Below are positions 1 to 6,512 of a stretch of 9,766 nucleotides of DNA, piece after piece (within the stretch, counting starts at the first letter, position 1; each line of letters begins with the position of its first letter). The translations under genes were made by a program, and so were the position numbers. Source of the stretch: Planctomycetales bacterium (GTDB lineage Bacteria > Planctomycetota > Planctomycetia > Isosphaerales > Isosphaeraceae); NCBI GenBank assembly GCA_027435495.1, contig DAHZZC010000625.1:1-9766 (forward strand). The letters are read 5' to 3'. Under the pieces are notes generated by a model, which saw nothing but the letters and a program-made list of their open reading frames with translations, was not told the origin of the DNA and made no database searches.

Positions 1-525
1 GTTCTGGAAAGCTACGACCGGGCCCGACGCCGGGGAGCCCCCATCTATGCCGAGATCACGGGCTACGGCTCGTCGTTCGACGCCTTTGGGATCACCCGCC
101 CCGAGCCCGAAGGCAAGGGCGCTGCGCTCTCGATGATGGCGGCACTCCGCGAGGCCCGACTCGATGCGGCCGAGATCGACTACATCAACGCCCACGGGAC
201 CTCAACCAAGCTTAACGACATGATGGAGACGGTCGCCGTGAAGCGGGTCTTCGGCCACCGGGCCGGCTCGATCCCGATGAGTTCGCAGAAGTCGATGATC
301 GGACATTTGATCGGGGCTTCGGGCGCCGTCGAGGCCGCGGCGACGGCCCTCTCACTCGAACGGGGTGTCATCCCCCCGACGATCAACCTGGCCACGCCCG
401 ATCCGAATTGCGACCTGGATTACGTGCCGAACACCTCGCGCGAGATGCCGATTCGGACAGCGCTCTCGAATAGCTTCGGCTTCGGCGGCCAGAACGCCTC
501 TCTCGTCATGACCAGCCTGGCCTGA
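1..525 (+). CDS. fabF: Beta-ketoacyl-ACP synthase II (KAS II), C-terminal part, 5' end outside window
   Basis: This is the last 174 codons of a condensing enzyme that extends acyl-ACP by decarboxylative Claisen condensation with malonyl-ACP in cytoplasmic type II fatty acid synthesis. The reading frame is open from base 1. Visible active-site blocks are INAHGTST (first catalytic His, codon 193-195), SSQKSMIGHLIGASG (Lys at 289-291 and second catalytic His at 304-306) and the C-terminal glycine-rich SNSFGFGGQNAS. The catalytic cysteine lies upstream of the window. FabF proteins are usually about 410 residues, so roughly the last 40% is present, and it ends normally at TGA 523-525. A KAS domain of a polyketide synthase or a FabB-type enzyme is possible, but the free C-terminus straight after the last motif and the STKLND sequence fit a stand-alone FabF-like protein. 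No partner fatty-acid gene follows within the window. Confidence 0.9.
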   Translation, partial: VLESYDRARRRGAPIYAEITGYGSSFDAFGITRPEPEGKGAALSMMAALREARLDAAEIDYINAHGTSTKLNDMMETVAVKRVFGHRAGSIPMSSQKSMIGHLIGASGAVEAAATALSLERGVIPPTINLATPDPNCDLDYVPNTSREMPIRTALSNSFGFGGQNASLVMTSLA

Positions 526-749
526 ATCTTGCACGAGGAGGCTGACTTCCGATCCCGACTCCTGAAGGAGCCGGCGATCGTCGCGACATCGATGGTATCG
601 ATCCCGCCCCCGATCACACTCGAAATCGCGCGGACCTCCTCTCATCGAGGTATCCACTCGCGCATGCCCCGAACCTCCTTTTCGAAAAATCTTCACGATC
701 AGGCGCGCGCCGGGCGGGGCCAGTTCCGTGGAGTTCTATGATCCCCCCT

Positions 750-802
750 GGCACCTCGCCGAAGAGCCTCATCCCCGGATGTCGCTCCATCGGCGAGGTG
801 CC
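750..802. repeat. Perfect 13-bp inverted repeat (stem-loop)
   Basis: GGCACCTCGCCGA at 750-762 is matched exactly by its reverse complement at 790-802, leaving a 27-base loop that contains ATCCCCGGAT (771-780), itself able to form a small inner hairpin. It lies 225 bases after fabF. There is no T-run on either strand, so it is not a classical intrinsic terminator. Runs of C flank both arms. Confidence 0.6.
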
Positions 803-945
803 CCCCCATCAGCCGGCTTCTGAGGCGTCCAGGAAAGACGAAGCCAATCCGTGGCCCAATGTGGCCGGATCTTGCACAGAACGGCTTTCGGGCCAGCATG
901 CTGATGCAGCCGTGGGTGTCGGGAGATTGTTTCCGGAGACACTGA

Positions 946-969
946 GGTTGCGTTGGCTCAACGGCAATC
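946..969. repeat. Compact hairpin, 10-bp stem with one bulge
   Basis: GGTTGCGTTG (946-955) pairs across a 3-base loop (gct) with CAAC-g-GCAATC (959-969), with one bulged G at 963 and one G-T pair. The tight loop suggests an RNA hairpin rather than a protein site. A second stem-loop begins 8 bases later. Confidence 0.45.
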
Positions 970-976
970 CCCCTCC

Positions 977-1002
977 TTGACTCGACGCCCTCGGTGAGTC
1001 AA
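977..1002. repeat. 7-bp inverted repeat TTGACTC/GAGTCAA
   Basis: TTGACTC (977-983) and GAGTCAA (996-1002) are perfect reverse complements separated by 12 bases. TTGACT resembles a -35 hexamer, but no matching -10 lies 16-18 bases downstream, so the hairpin reading is preferred. Confidence 0.4.
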
Positions 1003-1081
1003 TCGGATCAGAGAGAATGCCACCGCCGGATTGGTCCTCGGCGAGGCTCGCGCTTCCCTCGCGAATCACTCCAGGAGAAAA

Positions 1082-1162
1082 GGGAGCACCCCAGGACGTC
1101 CGATCCAGGAGGCCAAGAAAATCGACAGGATGTCGATGGAAGAACCGTCCTGGGGTGTTTCC
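1082..1162. repeat. Long nested stem-loop, 12-bp perfect core extendable to 17 bp
   Basis: CACCCCAGGACG at 1087-1098 is the exact reverse complement of CGTCCTGGGGTG at 1146-1157. The stem extends outward through G-T, A-T, G-T, G-C and G-C pairs to 1082 and 1162. The 47-base loop holds a second hairpin, ATCGAC (1121-1126) with GTCGAT (1132-1137) around a 5-base loop. The two-level arrangement is more typical of a structured transcript than of an operator. Confidence 0.6.
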
Positions 1163-1273
1163 CAAACCGCAGATCCGATCACCTCATTCCCACCGTTGCT
1201 CATGGCTGGAGAATCCGGTCCCCCACCTGTCGATCTGGCCGGTACATTCACGTTTTATTCTTTAAGTAAGGTA

Positions 1274-1301
1274 GGTCCGTCTCGGTGAAACCGGACGGAT
1301 C
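1274..1301. repeat. Hairpin with TGAAA loop after an AT-rich island
   Basis: GGTCCGTC (1274-1281), a bulged T (1282) and CGG (1283-1285) pair with CCG (1291-1293) and GACGGATC (1294-1301) around the loop TGAAA. The stem is 11 bp with one G-T pair. It sits directly after an AT-rich patch (TTTTATTCTTTAAGTAAG, 1253-1270) that stands out in this GC-rich DNA. It may lie in a leader transcript of the downstream gene, but no convincing promoter pair could be assigned to the patch. Confidence 0.45.
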
Positions 1302-1447
1302 ATCGGGTCCATCGAGCAGTCCCCGGGTCCGGAAGACTCTTCTCCAGATGCCGGCCCGGCTCGCTTGTTCGGCTCACGGTGATCGCCAGCCTCGCGTCGG
1401 ATCCTCGCCGAAGTGCCTACCTGCTAGATTCTGGACCGGAAGCACGC

Positions 1448-1453
1448 TAGAAT
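1448..1453 (+). promoter_or_regulatory. Possible -10 element for the LEPR-XLL-like gene
   Basis: TAGAAT matches the sigma-70 -10 consensus at five of six positions and lies 74 bases before the ATG at 1527. The hexamer 17 bases upstream, TAGATT, is a poor -35. This is a guess from one element. Confidence 0.2.
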
Positions 1454-1526
1454 CCCCGTATTCCTACGTGCAACTCGTGTTCGATGGGGTATCGACCGGC
1501 CCCGGTTCCTCCTTGCGGTGGCAACC

Positions 1527-2888
1527 ATGCGGAAACCTGCCCAGACCCCGCGACGGTACCGGATCGTTTTCGACCCGCTCGAGGGCCGGCAACTCCTCAA
1601 CGGCCAACCGACTCCCGGATGGGCCTCCGGCCTTGCCGCCCGTCCGGGCTGGTACTCGGTCGCTCGGATTTCAGCCCATTCCGAGGCACAAGTCGGCTCG
1701 CCGGTCTCCACACCACTTGCCTTGTGGACGCCACCCGGCCCCTCCGGTTGGGACCAGGGAACATTCCCAGCCTCGTCCGTCCCGAGTCCCCACTCGATAG
1801 CTCCGAATACCATCCCGTCAGGTGACGGGCATCACGACGTTGATACTCCTTCGCCCGGAGCCCAGACGGGCTTGTCCACGTCCAACCCCGCCGGTACCTC
1901 AACGTCCGTCTACCAGGTCTCGGGCTCCACTCCCCAGCCTACTTCCGCTGGTAGCCCAAGCTCGACGTCCTCCGGTTCCTCGACGAACTCCCCGAGCAGT
2001 ACGGCCCTGGCGGCGGCTCCTTCCGGGTCGGGAGTCACTTCCTCGGAACTCAGCTCGGGCGAGCTGGCCTCGCCCGGCTCCCCAACTCATGGTTTTGAGT
2101 CTGGCAACCCGTTCAACAGCCTCAATTCGCTCTTCCTCTATCAGTCCATGGGGCTGAACGCAGGAAGCTATCGGTACGATCCGTCGGTCCCTGGAGCGGT
2201 CCTCGCGGCGCCTCTGGATGCCTCGATCGCACTGAGTTTGACCGGCCCACCGACTTCGACCTCGACGGCCAGCCTCACCTCGGGGGCCCTTGCCTCGGTG
2301 GCGAATCAGGGCACGATGGCGCCCCCGGTCGTGCCGAACGGGCCCGTTGCCGGTCAGTCCATCGGCGGGGATCCCGAGTCGGCATCGGTCGAACTCTCCA
2401 ATCGATCGGCTTCCGGTCATCTCGCCCGAGGCGGGCCGAGAATGGTCCGGCACGCGGGCCGGGAAGACGGTGTCTCGGCCCGTGCTTACTCGGAAGAGAT
2501 CACGGCCTCCGGCACCGCCTCTTTCGATCAGGCCAACCTCACCAGTCAGGTCGATCCAGGGTCCGATGAACTTCTCCGAGAGGCCCACGGGGCCGACCTG
2601 ATCGCCGACGCCCTGCCAATCGCTGGCGAATCGCTGGAGCACAGCCTCGACGAGTTCGTCCGACAGCTTGAGACGGTCGATGTCGCCGGTATCGTCACCC
2701 GGGGGCCGACGCCCGCCTCCTATGCCACCTTCGCCGTCACGGGTCTGGCCGCCCTGGCGATCGCGACCCGGGAGGTTACACGCCGACGCTTCCGATCCGC
2801 CCGGCAATTCCGCGTTCTTGACCCGGTCGGCCGGGAGCTCGCCCTCAGCTTCCCCGAGCTTCCCCGAGGCTGGTCCAGCCGGCCCTGA
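1527..2888 (+). CDS. LEPR-XLL-like, Ser/Thr/Pro-rich protein with C-terminal membrane segment
   Basis: Function unknown; 453 residues from ATG 1527. The N-terminus is basic and then carries FDPLEGRQLLNG (about residues 15-26), which resembles the LEPR-XLL motif near the N-terminus of many planctomycete surface and exported proteins, with G in place of P. No standard signal peptide is visible. A low-complexity Ser/Thr/Pro/Gly region covers about residues 108-190, as in extracellular linkers. Near the C-terminus, ASYATFAVTGLAALAIA (about 397-413) is a plausible membrane helix, followed by a strongly basic segment (TRRRFRSARQFR) and a tail of about 40 residues. This suggests a mostly external protein anchored at its C-terminus with a short cytoplasmic tail. 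A GTG at 1518 is an alternative start; ATG 1527 is preferred because GGTGG lies 5 bases upstream. The sigma A gene follows after 139 bases on the same strand, so a shared transcript is possible. Confidence 0.7.
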   Translation: MRKPAQTPRRYRIVFDPLEGRQLLNGQPTPGWASGLAARPGWYSVARISAHSEAQVGSPVSTPLALWTPPGPSGWDQGTFPASSVPSPHSIAPNTIPSGDGHHDVDTPSPGAQTGLSTSNPAGTSTSVYQVSGSTPQPTSAGSPSSTSSGSSTNSPSSTALAAAPSGSGVTSSELSSGELASPGSPTHGFESGNPFNSLNSLFLYQSMGLNAGSYRYDPSVPGAVLAAPLDASIALSLTGPPTSTSTASLTSGALASVANQGTMAPPVVPNGPVAGQSIGGDPESASVELSNRSASGHLARGGPRMVRHAGREDGVSARAYSEEITASGTASFDQANLTSQVDPGSDELLREAHGADLIADALPIAGESLEHSLDEFVRQLETVDVAGIVTRGPTPASYATFAVTGLAALAIATREVTRRRFRSARQFRVLDPVGRELALSFPELPRGWSSRP

Positions 2889-2975
2889 TCCCAGATCGTC
2901 CCGCAGTCCGATCAGCACCCGGATCGAAATCCAACAGTGCAAGGGGAACCCTCGTAAAGTAGGAGAGATCGTCCG

Positions 2976-2987
2976 GTTGCCGGCAAC
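2976..2987. promoter_or_regulatory. 12-bp perfect palindrome upstream of the sigma A gene
   Basis: GTTGCCGGCAAC is a perfect palindrome centred about 46 bases before the ATG at 3028, in the 139-base gap behind the LEPR-XLL-like gene. Position and symmetry suit a dimeric regulator, but it could also be a short hairpin or chance in GC-rich DNA. Confidence 0.35.
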
Positions 2988-3027
2988 ATCCGAGTTGCTC
3001 TCCCATCCCTACGGGCGTAGAGGCTCC

Positions 3028-3624
3028 ATGAGCATCGAACACCTGGATGAGCTGATCGAGAAACTCAACAGTGGCGACGTCGCGGCGGCCGAGCGCGCGT
3101 TTCTTGCCTACGAGCCGTATCTCCGGATGGCCATCCGCCGGCAGTTGAACGGCCCCCTTCGATCCAAGCTCGACACGATGGACATCGTGCAGTCGGTCTG
3201 GGCCGACGTCTTGGGCGGGTTTCGCGAGGCCGGCTGGCGATTCAACGATCCTGCTCACCTCCGCGCCTTCCTCGTCAAGGTCGCACGCAACCGTCTGATC
3301 GACCGCCGCCGGCAGCACCACAGGGCGATCGAGCAGGAACGGCCGCTTGATCCCACCATGGACCTCCCCAACGTCCGAGAGCCGAGGCCCAGCGAGATCG
3401 CCCAGGAGCACGAACTGTGGAAGCGAATCCTCGACGAATGCTCTCCCGCTCATCGCGAGATCCTCGTCCTCAAGAAGCAGGGACTGCCCAACTCCGAGAT
3501 CGCCCTGCGGACAGGACTTCATGAGGGGAGCGTCCGTCGGATTCTTTACGAACTGGCCCGCCGCCTCGCGATCCCCAAGCGGGCGTCGACACGTCCCGAC
3601 GAGGCCGACGACGAGGTGGAGTGA
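3028..3624 (+). CDS. ECF-type RNA polymerase sigma factor, planctomycete kinase-linked type (sigma A)
   Basis: This 198-residue protein has the two-domain layout of ECF sigma factors, which bind core RNA polymerase and direct it to a special promoter set. Region 2 spans about residues 10-100; the region 2.2 signature is DTMDIVQSVWADVL (49-62), keeping both outer aspartates of the usual DAED motif, and AFLVKVARNRLIDRRRQ (80-96) fits regions 2.3-2.4. A charged linker (about 100-125) leads to region 4 (about 130-180), with the helix-turn-helix in PNSEIALRTGLHEGSVRRIL. The frame is open far upstream, into the preceding gene, but that part is Pro/Arg-rich shadow; ATG 3028 has AGAGG 4 bases before it and starts just where the homologous sequence begins (MSIEHLDELIEKL). 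The next gene encodes a membrane kinase, 71 bases away. No anti-sigma gene is seen, so kinase control is the likely mode of regulation (inference). Confidence 0.9.
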   Translation: MSIEHLDELIEKLNSGDVAAAERAFLAYEPYLRMAIRRQLNGPLRSKLDTMDIVQSVWADVLGGFREAGWRFNDPAHLRAFLVKVARNRLIDRRRQHHRAIEQERPLDPTMDLPNVREPRPSEIAQEHELWKRILDECSPAHREILVLKKQGLPNSEIALRTGLHEGSVRRILYELARRLAIPKRASTRPDEADDEVE

Positions 3625-3657
3625 AACTCGATCGGGAACCTCGTCCCGGTCGGTGAA

Positions 3658-3677
3658 GGTTCGCCTTTCGACGAACC
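3658..3677 (+). promoter_or_regulatory. Stem-loop abutting the kinase A ribosome binding site
   Basis: GGTTCG (3658-3663) pairs with CGAACC (3672-3677) over an 8-base loop. The stem ends exactly where the Shine-Dalgarno-like GGAGGA (3678-3683) begins, which is 12 bases before ATG 3696. Such a hairpin could change access to the ribosome site or shorten the effective spacing, setting kinase output relative to sigma A. There is no T-run, so termination is less likely. Confidence 0.4.
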
Positions 3678-3695
3678 GGAGGAATCGAAAAAAAC

Positions 3696-6272
3696 ATGTC
3701 GGTGGCGCGGTTCGGCGAACCAGAGTCTCGGTCGCGGTCGCAGGTCGGATGGCCGTCGGAACCGTCGCGCAGGCTGGAGTCGGAGGAAGCCTGGGTCTCG
3801 CGCGAGGTCGACGCGATGGCCTCGGCATGGTCCCGAGGTCATCGCCTGATGGCCTCCGAGATCATTGAACGTCATCCGGGAATCGAGAGTGAGGCCGCCG
3901 TCCGGCTCATCTACGAGGAGGTCAACCTCCGCCGAGAGGCCGGCGAGGAGGTCCGAACCACGGAGGTCGTCGGTCGATACGCGCGGTGGAAGGACGAAAT
4001 CCAACTCCTGCTCGGCTGCGATCGATTGCTTCGGCCGATCGTCGCCCCGGCCGAGATGCCCGAGACGGGCGAGTATCTCGGGCCGTTTTTACTCCGCTCC
4101 GAGCTTGGCCGGGGCGCCTCCGGCCGGACCTTCCTCGCGACGGAGCCGACGTTGGCCGACCGCCCCGTCGTGCTGAAGGTCATCTCCGACGACCAGGACG
4201 AGCACCTCTCGCTCGCCCGACTCCAGCACACGAATATCATCCCGCTTTTCTCCGAGCAGAGCTTCCCCGATCGTCGGCTCCGGGCGCTCTGCATGCCCTA
4301 TCTCGGCGGCGCCAGCCTGGCCCATATCCTCAACGCTCTGGCGGCGATCCCCCCGGCCGATCGCCGGGGCCGCGACATCGTCCATGCGCTCGATCGCGTC
4401 CAACTCGCCGGCCCGGCACCCACAACCGTTGACCAGCCCTATCGTCGATACCTCCAGGATCACTCGTACGTCCACGCGATCTGCTGGCTAGGCACCCGAC
4501 TGGCCGACGCTCTCCAGGAAGCACACGCCCACGGGCTGGTTCACATGGACGTCAAACCGTCGAACGTCCTGATCGCGGCGGACGGCGCCCCGATGCTCCT
4601 CGACTTCCACCTGGCGAGCCGCCCGCTCGCCGCCGGAGAGTCGTTCCCCGGCCGGGTCGGCGGAACGCCCGGCTGGATGGCCCCCGAGCAACGCGCTGCC
4701 CTTGATGCGGTCGCCTCTGGCGAACCAATCCCCGAGGCCGTCGACCACCGAGCCGATATTCACGCCCTCGGAGCCCTGCTCCGGGAAGCCCTCGGAGGCG
4801 ACGGGGCCGAGACCCACGTACCGCTTCGTTCCCGGAACCCGCAAGTCAGTGTTGGTCTTGAAGATATTATTCTCCGATGTCTGGCGCCGCGTCCTGCCGA
4901 TCGGTATCCATCGGCCGCGTCGGTCCGCGACGACCTTCGCCGGCACATCGAGAACCTGCCGCTTCGGGGTGTACCGAACCGAAGCCTTCGGGAGCGATGG
5001 CGGAAATGGCGGCGGAACGAGCCGGGAGCCCTCGGAGCCTGGGCGATTGCTCTGATGGTGCTCTCCCTTTCCATCGGCCTGCTGGCCGCCTGGGACTGGG
5101 ATACCCATCGAGGCGACGAGGTCCAGGCCAGTATCCGAGAGGCGCGCGGACTCTGCGACCGCGGCCGGTACAGCGACGCCGAGCCGAGGATCCGCCAGGC
5201 CCTCGAACGGGCCGAGTTTTTCCCAAGGCACTCCGGACAGGTGGACGGCCTGCGCAGCTTGCTCCGGATCGCCCAGCGCGGCGGACGGGCCGACGACCTC
5301 CACCGCCTCGCTGAGACCTGTCGATTTCGATTCGGGGTCGACCCGCCCACCGGTCCCGAAGCCGACGTTCTGATCCGGAACGTCCCGACCATCTGGAACG
5401 ATCGACACCTCCTCCTCGCCCGCGACTCGGCGCCACTCTCAGCGAAAGTCGAGGAGAGCATCCGTGCCGACCTGCTCGAACTGGTCGCCACCTGGGCCGA
5501 TGTTCGGATCCGCCTGGCGCAACCCTCCGAGCTGGCCGCCGGTCGCCAGGAAGTGCTCGGCTTTCTCGACGAGGCCCGGACCGCCTGCGGCCGAAGCTTC
5601 CTCCTCGATCGCCTCTGGAGAACCCTCGCCCGCCAGGCCGGCCGACCGATCGATCCTGACGAGACCGAAACGCCGCCACGCTCCGCCTTCGACCACTACG
5701 AACTTGGCCGATCGTATCTCCGCGAGCGCCGGTTCGACGCCGCTGCCGAACAGTTCCGCCTGAGCCTCAGCGACCGCCCCGGCGACTTCTGGCCCAACTT
5801 CTACCTCGGCCTTTCCTCGTACCGGCTCCATCGCTTTGACGACGCTGCCACCGCGTTCACGGTCTGCATCGCAGTCGACGAACCGCACCGAGCCCAGAGC
5901 TACTTCAACCGGGCCCTGACCAACGAGGCCCTCGGCCGGAACGAGGCGGCCGTCGAGGATTACAGCAAGGCGATTCGATGGGACTCGTCGCTGGCCTCAG
6001 CCTGGCTAAACCGTGGCATCCTTCACCTGAAGGCGAACCGGCTCGACGAGGCGATCAACGACCTCGGCCGCGCGATCCAGTCGGCCGGCGATACGAGGAC
6101 GCAAGGCCGGATCTATTACAACCTGGCGCTCGCACACATCAGGAGCGGGGACCGGACGACCGCTCGCGCCGAGGCCGACCAGGCGATCGCCCTCGGCGAC
6201 GAGGAGGCCTGGGACCTGCGCGACCGGCTCCGGGGCGAGCGATCCGCCCCCGAAGGCATTGCGCCTCGCTAG
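3696..6272 (+). CDS. Atypical membrane Ser/Thr protein kinase with C-terminal TPR repeats (kinase A)
   Basis: This 858-residue protein begins with a region (about 30-125) containing AAVRLIYEEVNLRREAGEEV, commonly found ahead of planctomycete kinase domains. The kinase domain (about 127-420) has GRGASG (138-143), the beta3 lysine K161, a probable alphaC glutamate E169, catalytic loop HMDVKPSN (283-290), DFH (303-305), APE (329-331) and the subdomain IX aspartate D354. The catalytic Asp, Lys and Asn and the metal-binding Asp are all kept, so activity is plausible despite HRD-to-HMD and DFG-to-DFH changes. About 40 extra residues lie between the hinge and helix E. A membrane helix (about 447-468) follows a basic stretch, and the remainder should face outward: an alpha-helical region, then about five TPR units (about 666-845) containing repeats such as FDAAAEQFRLSL and LDEAINDLGRAI. 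It follows the sigma A gene after 71 bases and probably shares its operon. The partner and signal are unknown. Confidence 0.88.
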   Translation: MSVARFGEPESRSRSQVGWPSEPSRRLESEEAWVSREVDAMASAWSRGHRLMASEIIERHPGIESEAAVRLIYEEVNLRREAGEEVRTTEVVGRYARWKDEIQLLLGCDRLLRPIVAPAEMPETGEYLGPFLLRSELGRGASGRTFLATEPTLADRPVVLKVISDDQDEHLSLARLQHTNIIPLFSEQSFPDRRLRALCMPYLGGASLAHILNALAAIPPADRRGRDIVHALDRVQLAGPAPTTVDQPYRRYLQDHSYVHAICWLGTRLADALQEAHAHGLVHMDVKPSNVLIAADGAPMLLDFHLASRPLAAGESFPGRVGGTPGWMAPEQRAALDAVASGEPIPEAVDHRADIHALGALLREALGGDGAETHVPLRSRNPQVSVGLEDIILRCLAPRPADRYPSAASVRDDLRRHIENLPLRGVPNRSLRERWRKWRRNEPGALGAWAIALMVLSLSIGLLAAWDWDTHRGDEVQASIREARGLCDRGRYSDAEPRIRQALERAEFFPRHSGQVDGLRSLLRIAQRGGRADDLHRLAETCRFRFGVDPPTGPEADVLIRNVPTIWNDRHLLLARDSAPLSAKVEESIRADLLELVATWADVRIRLAQPSELAAGRQEVLGFLDEARTACGRSFLLDRLWRTLARQAGRPIDPDETETPPRSAFDHYELGRSYLRERRFDAAAEQFRLSLSDRPGDFWPNFYLGLSSYRLHRFDDAATAFTVCIAVDEPHRAQSYFNRALTNEALGRNEAAVEDYSKAIRWDSSLASAWLNRGILHLKANRLDEAINDLGRAIQSAGDTRTQGRIYYNLALAHIRSGDRTTARAEADQAIALGDEEAWDLRDRLRGERSAPEGIAPR

Positions 6273-6432
6273 GTCGGAAACCGGCACGCGCAAGCGGTCT
6301 CTTCTTTCGTTATTCCAAGAGAACGCCTCATCTCGACGGGTTCGGGCCGTCGGAAGAACCGAACTTACCCGTGCGCCTGACGGGGCGGGTATCGGCGCGA
6401 TGGTTGCGTCTCCAGGGCCGGTGCCTGGGCGT

Positions 6433-6466
6433 CCGCGTCGAGCGAATCTCCCGTTCCTCGACGCGG
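6433..6466. terminator. Possible bidirectional terminator hairpin between convergent kinase genes
   Basis: CCGCGTCGAG (6433-6442) is the exact reverse complement of CTCGACGCGG (6457-6466), with a 14-base loop. A weaker stem, GTTCGG (6340-6345) with CCGAAC (6359-6364), lies upstream in the same spacer. The 240-base gap separates the stop codons of two converging genes, where a terminator serving both is expected. There is no T-run on either strand, so this is inferred from stem and position only. Confidence 0.4.
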
Positions 6467-6512
6467 CGTCCCGGCCCGGCCCGTCGTTCGAGACGATCAA
6501 GTCCGCGGCGGC

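Larger units (their letters stand above)
526..1517. other. Long gene-poor intergenic region with several stem-loops
   Basis: About 990 bases separate fabF from the next convincing gene. Open frames exist on both strands, but their translations are rich in Arg, Pro and Ser, match no family I recognise and overlap one another, as expected for chance frames in GC-rich DNA. No tRNA, rRNA or transposase is seen. The stretch does contain inverted repeats at 750-802, 946-969, 977-1002, 1082-1162 and 1274-1301, a 10-bp palindrome CAGCATGCTG at 894-903, and an AT-rich island around 1243-1272. It could hold the 3' and 5' untranslated parts of the flanking genes, a structured RNA, or the remains of a lost gene. 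Confidence 0.6.

Noticed and set aside
588..604. ATCGAT repeated around GGT
   Set aside because: A short self-complementary hexamer appearing twice is weak evidence; no further copies or positional logic.
1285..1800. 171-codon + strand frame before and over the LEPR-XLL-like gene
   Set aside because: Pro/Arg/Ser-rich with no motif, and it overlaps a better-supported gene in another frame.
1899..2942. 347-codon open frame on the minus strand
   Set aside because: Antisense to the LEPR-XLL-like gene, no recognisable domain. The + strand frame has the LEPR-like motif, the Ser/Thr/Pro region and a membrane helix.
2668..3027. Upstream extension of the sigma A frame
   Set aside because: Frame is open but overlaps the preceding gene out of frame and gives a Pro/Arg/Ser-rich sequence unlike any sigma factor; ATG 3028 fits the family start.
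2845..3828. 327-codon open frame on the minus strand
   Set aside because: Antisense to sigma A and spans the sigma A-kinase A junction; no domain recognised.
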